A stretch of DNA of 64,000 nucleotides, from NCBI GenBank assembly GCA_965267185.1, contig OZ253937.1, positions 186,001-250,000 of the forward strand. The letters run 5' to 3'. The stretch is from G965267185 sp965267185. GTDB lineage: Bacteria; Pseudomonadota; Alphaproteobacteria; UBA6615. Each line of letters opens with the position of its first letter. The first letter of the stretch is position 1. Shown piece by piece: positions 61,176 through 64,000 of the stretch. The position numbers and the translations under genes are program-made. Below the pieces are notes generated by a model. That model saw nothing but the letters and a program-made list of their open reading frames with translations, searched no databases and had not been told where the DNA came from.

Positions 61176-61250
61176 GGCAACAAATCGCGGCACGATGAGC
61201 CGTTTTTAAGAAAGCCGAAAACGTTGAAACGAAACCATGGGAGAAATGCA

Positions 61251-62561
61251 ATGATGTCGAAGAAAACGCTTCTCGCACTGGGAGGTGGCCTTGCCTTGTC
61301 GGTTATGGCGTCCCTGCCGGCGATAGCGCAGGAAATCTACGTGCCGAACCTGTCCTACCGGACGGGGCCGTTCGCGGCGACCGGTATTCCGCTGATGAAC
61401 GGTCAGCGCGACTACATCGAAATGCTCAACGCCCGCGACGGCGGCGTCGGCGGCGCCAAGCTGGTCTACGACGAGTGCGAGACCGGCTACAACACGACCA
61501 AGGGCGTCGAGTGCTACGAGAGAACCAAGGCGAAAGCCGTGGTGACCCAGCCATGGTCGACCGGTATCACCCTGCAGGTGCTACCGAAGACCAACGTCGA
61601 CAAGATCCCCGTGCTGGCGCCGGGCTACGGCTTCTCGCCGATGTCCGACGGCGATGTCTTCGCCTGGGCGTACAACCCGCCGGCGTCTTATTGGGATGCC
61701 GCGTCGATGATCCTCAAGCACATTTCCGGTGGCGATCTCGACAGCCTCAAGGGCCAGAAGGTCGCGCATCTGCATCTTGATCATCCATACGGCAAAGAGC
61801 CGCTACCGCTGCTCGAAGCCATGTCAAAGAAGCACGGGTTCGAACTGCTGCCGATCCCGGTTGGTTTGAAGGAAATGCAGAATCAGTCGGCGCAGTGGCT
61901 GCAGATCCGCCGCGAAAAGCCCGACTGGGTGTTCATGTGGGGCTGGGGCGCGATGAACGCCGCGGCGATCAATGAAGCTGTGAAGACCCGCTTCCCGATG
62001 GACAAGTTCGTCGGCGTGTGGTGGTCGGGCCGTGATGGCGACCTGGCGCAGGTCGGCGATCAGGGCAAGGGCTACAAGTCGATCAGCTTTAATGTGCCCG
62101 GCAGCTATCCGGTGCTCGACGAGATCAAGAAGCACGTCGTCGACAAGGGCAATTCCCTGATCGAGAAGCCTGAGGACATGAACACCGTGTTCTACCAGCG
62201 CGGCATCGTCATCTCGATGCTGCTGGTCGAGGGTATTCGCGCCGCGCAGGCGAAGTTCAATACCAAGGCAGTCAGTGCTGAGCAGTTGCGCTGGGGTCTC
62301 GAGAACCTGAACATTACGCCGGCGCGTTTGGAAGAACTCGGCATGGCCAACATGACTGTGCCGGTGCGTACGTCGTGTAAGGACCATACCGGCCATTCCG
62401 GCGCTTGGATGTTGGAGTGGGACGGCGCCAAGTTTGTGCCGGTCAGCGATCTGTTGACGCCGCAACGCGACGTCATTGAGCCGCTGGAGAAAGCCAAATC
62501 GGCTGAGTACGCCGTCAGCAACGCTCCGTGGCCGGGGCGGACTGGCGTGACTTGCGGTTGA
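61251..62561 (+). CDS. ABC importer periplasmic substrate-binding protein (LivK-like)
   Basis: This 436-residue secreted protein has a signal peptide cleaved after LPAIAQ and the Peripla_BP_6 core. Ligand regions include YRTGPFAATGIPLMNGQRDY and DGGVGGAKLVYDECETGYNT, with VGVWWSGRDGDLAQVGDQ in the second lobe. GGGAGAA precedes the first of two adjacent ATGs. The N-terminal YRTGPFAATG differs from amino-acid-binding homologues, in line with an organic or aromatic acid ligand. Confidence 0.88.
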   Translation: MMSKKTLLALGGGLALSVMASLPAIAQEIYVPNLSYRTGPFAATGIPLMNGQRDYIEMLNARDGGVGGAKLVYDECETGYNTTKGVECYERTKAKAVVTQPWSTGITLQVLPKTNVDKIPVLAPGYGFSPMSDGDVFAWAYNPPASYWDAASMILKHISGGDLDSLKGQKVAHLHLDHPYGKEPLPLLEAMSKKHGFELLPIPVGLKEMQNQSAQWLQIRREKPDWVFMWGWGAMNAAAINEAVKTRFPMDKFVGVWWSGRDGDLAQVGDQGKGYKSISFNVPGSYPVLDEIKKHVVDKGNSLIEKPEDMNTVFYQRGIVISMLLVEGIRAAQAKFNTKAVSAEQLRWGLENLNITPARLEELGMANMTVPVRTSCKDHTGHSGAWMLEWDGAKFVPVSDLLTPQRDVIEPLEKAKSAEYAVSNAPWPGRTGVTCG

Positions 62562-62663
62562 TCGTGGGTCGCGTTTGTTGAGTGTGTTCGAATAGCGGGT
62601 GGGGGCGTCCCAAGGCGGCCCCACCCTCTCATTCGTTTCTGTACCTAATAGAAGTTTGACACG

Positions 62664-63518
62664 ATGGATCAGGCAGAGATCGCCACGCCGGACAAGACCG
62701 CGCCCGCCTCAGAAGGGGCGGCGGCGTTGCTCGATGTCAACAACATCGAAGTCATCTACAACCACGTCATTCTTGTGCTCAAGGGTGTCTCTCTGAGCGT
62801 ACCCCAAGGCGGCATCGTTGCTCTGCTCGGCGCCAATGGCGCGGGCAAGACGACAACCTTGAAAGCGGTTTCCAACTTGCTGCGCGCCGAGCGCGGCGAA
62901 GTCACCAAGGGTTCGATCATTTTCGATGGCGAACCGATCCATTCGCTGATGCCCGATGCGCTGGTAAAGCGCGGCGTTATCCAAGTGATGGAGGGGCGGC
63001 ACTGTTTCGAGCATCTGTCGGTCGAAGACAATCTCTTAACCGGTGCCTACACCCGCAAGGATTCCGACGGTATCCGCCGCGATCTCGAATTGGTGTACCG
63101 CTATTTTCCGCGGCTCAAGGAGCGCTCGCGCTCGCAGGCCGGCTATACGTCGGGCGGCGAACAGCAAATGATCGCCATCGGCCGCGCGTTGATGGCGAAG
63201 CCGCGCATGATCTTGCTCGACGAGCCGTCGATGGGCCTCGCGCCGCAACTGGTTGAGGAAATTTTCGAGATCGTCGACCGGCTCAACAAGGAGGAGGGGG
63301 TAACCTTCCTGCTGGCCGAGCAAAACACCAACGTCGCGTTGCAGCATGCCGACTATGGCTACATTCTGGAGAATGGCCGCGTCGTGCTCGATGGCGATGC
63401 CGCCGCGCTACGCGACAATGAAGACGTCAAGGAATTTTATCTCGGTATCTCGACGGGCGGCCGGCGCAGCTACCGCGACGTGAAACATTACCGGCGGCGC
63501 AAGCGCTGGCTCGCCTAA
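62664..63518 (+). CDS. livF: branched-chain-type ABC importer ATPase (LivF)
   Basis: This 284-residue second ATPase has Walker A GANGAGKTT, signature SGGEQQMIAIGRALM, Walker B ILLDEPSMGL and the H-loop in LLAEQNTN. It also has a short N-terminal extension (DQAEIATPDKTAPASEG). Together with LivG it forms the heterodimeric ATPase pair of the importer. It lies 102 bases after the binding-protein gene. Confidence 0.92.
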   Translation: MDQAEIATPDKTAPASEGAAALLDVNNIEVIYNHVILVLKGVSLSVPQGGIVALLGANGAGKTTTLKAVSNLLRAERGEVTKGSIIFDGEPIHSLMPDALVKRGVIQVMEGRHCFEHLSVEDNLLTGAYTRKDSDGIRRDLELVYRYFPRLKERSRSQAGYTSGGEQQMIAIGRALMAKPRMILLDEPSMGLAPQLVEEIFEIVDRLNKEEGVTFLLAEQNTNVALQHADYGYILENGRVVLDGDAAALRDNEDVKEFYLGISTGGRRSYRDVKHYRRRKRWLA

Positions 63519-63563
63519 CGCTCGCGTCGCTCCCAAAGTCGCCCAAACCAAAGAGGCGCCACG

Positions 63564-64000
63564 ATGAGCGATACCGATTTTTTCGATGACCGGGAAACGC
63601 GCGATCCCGAGGCACGCGAGGCCGACTTGTTCTCCGCCTTGCGCGCGCAGATCGCACACGCCAAGGCCAACGCGCCCTATTTCGCTGGCGCTCTCGCCGA
63701 TATCGATTCAATGGCGGTAACCGACCGTGCCGCGCTGGCGGAGTTGCCGGTGTTGCGCAAAGGCGCGCTGCTCGAACTGCAGCGTGAGAACCCGCCTTTC
63801 GGTGGGGTCGTCGCGGAGCCAATGTCGGGGCTGGCGCGTCTGTTTACCTCGCCGGGCCCGATTTACGAGCCGCAAGGCAGGCGCGACGATTATTGGCGGT
63901 TGGCCCGTGCGGCGTATGCGGCAGGGTTTCGCCGCGGCGACATCGTCCACAACAGCTTCGCCTATCACCTGACCCCCGCCGGTGCGATTTTTGAATCGGC
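63564..64000 (+). CDS. phenylacetate-CoA ligase-like (PaaK) protein, N-terminal part
   Basis: The frame runs off the window at residue 145. It begins MSDTDFFDDRETRDPEAREA and continues with LFSALRAQIAHAKANAPYFA and SMAVTDRAALAELPVLRKGA, the helical start of the PaaK family of AMP-forming aryl-CoA ligases. The glycine-rich nucleotide loop and later domains are beyond the edge, but GLARLFTSPGPIYEP fits the family's first ATP-site region. Being the last gene of the Liv operon, it suggests the importer carries an aromatic acid. Confidence 0.75.
   Translation, partial: MSDTDFFDDRETRDPEAREADLFSALRAQIAHAKANAPYFAGALADIDSMAVTDRAALAELPVLRKGALLELQRENPPFGGVVAEPMSGLARLFTSPGPIYEPQGRRDDYWRLARAAYAAGFRRGDIVHNSFAYHLTPAGAIFES

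Overview
The window looks like chromosomal DNA of a high-GC alphaproteobacterium, probably a metabolically versatile Rhodospirillales-like lineage. The evidence is the XrtA/PrsR exopolysaccharide locus, alphaproteobacterial dispersed hairpin repeats, and abundant CoA-ligase, LLM-flavin, HyuAB, Liv-transporter and GST families. This placement is an inference from gene content. I see no rRNA, tRNA, CRISPR array or intact transposase.

Layout. 1-5760: the end of the sigma-54 activator PrsR, a long regulatory gap, then four XrtA-associated polysaccharide export genes (lipoprotein exporter, chain-length determinant, tyrosine autokinase, outer-membrane barrel). 5.8-8.8 kb: a MarR-like regulator, a histidine-rich secreted protein whose upstream region shares a dyad motif with the XrtA locus, a small secreted protein, a 269-bp MITE that supplies the stop codons of both flanking genes, an EF-hand protein and a membrane protein. 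9-16 kb: quinone oxidoreductase, membrane protein, feruloyl-CoA-synthase-like ligase with enoyl-CoA hydratase, a repeat element, SDR and LLM monooxygenase. 16-28.8 kb: LVIVD protein with cytochrome b561, Sel1 protein, cupin, amidohydrolase/decarboxylase, a rimB-rimK-aspartoacylase-like operon, a second cupin, and a secreted propeller/beta-helix pair. 28.9-36.6 kb: a 926-residue adenylation-carrier-acyltransferase fusion, an FAD/NAD(P) protein, a PepSY/cytochrome b561/membrane LuxR cassette, and a serine hydrolase. 36.6-42.6 kb: MFS transporter, N-carbamoylsarcosine-amidase-like enzyme and HyuA/HyuB. 42.6-44.7 kb: an islet of three unfamiliar genes (Cys-His-Asp protein, HNH-like protein, membrane protein). 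44.7-49.6 kb: a molybdenum transhydroxylase pair (AthL/BthL type) divergent from an IclR regulator, with tandem palindromic operators between them. 49.6-56 kb: cupin, B12-radical-SAM protein, LigE-like GST, fumarylacetoacetase-family hydrolase, TauE permease and class II aldolase. 56.2-64 kb: acyl-CoA synthetase, a complete Liv-type ABC importer and the start of a PaaK-like ligase.

How the genes fit together. Several modules point to catabolism of phenolic or lignin-derived aromatics: LigE-like etherase, feruloyl-CoA-synthase-like ligase plus crotonase, a dihydroxybenzoate-decarboxylase-like amidohydrolase, a pyrogallol/phloroglucinol transhydroxylase homologue, an FAH-family hydrolase, and a Liv importer with CoA ligases. 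They lie in separate transcription units, so this is a theme and not a proven pathway. The candidates most worth pursuing are the transhydroxylase with an extra SCP2-like N-terminal domain, the adenylation-carrier-acyltransferase fusion whose acyltransferase lacks its usual histidine, and a putative PrsR operator motif linking exopolysaccharide export to a histidine-rich secreted protein.
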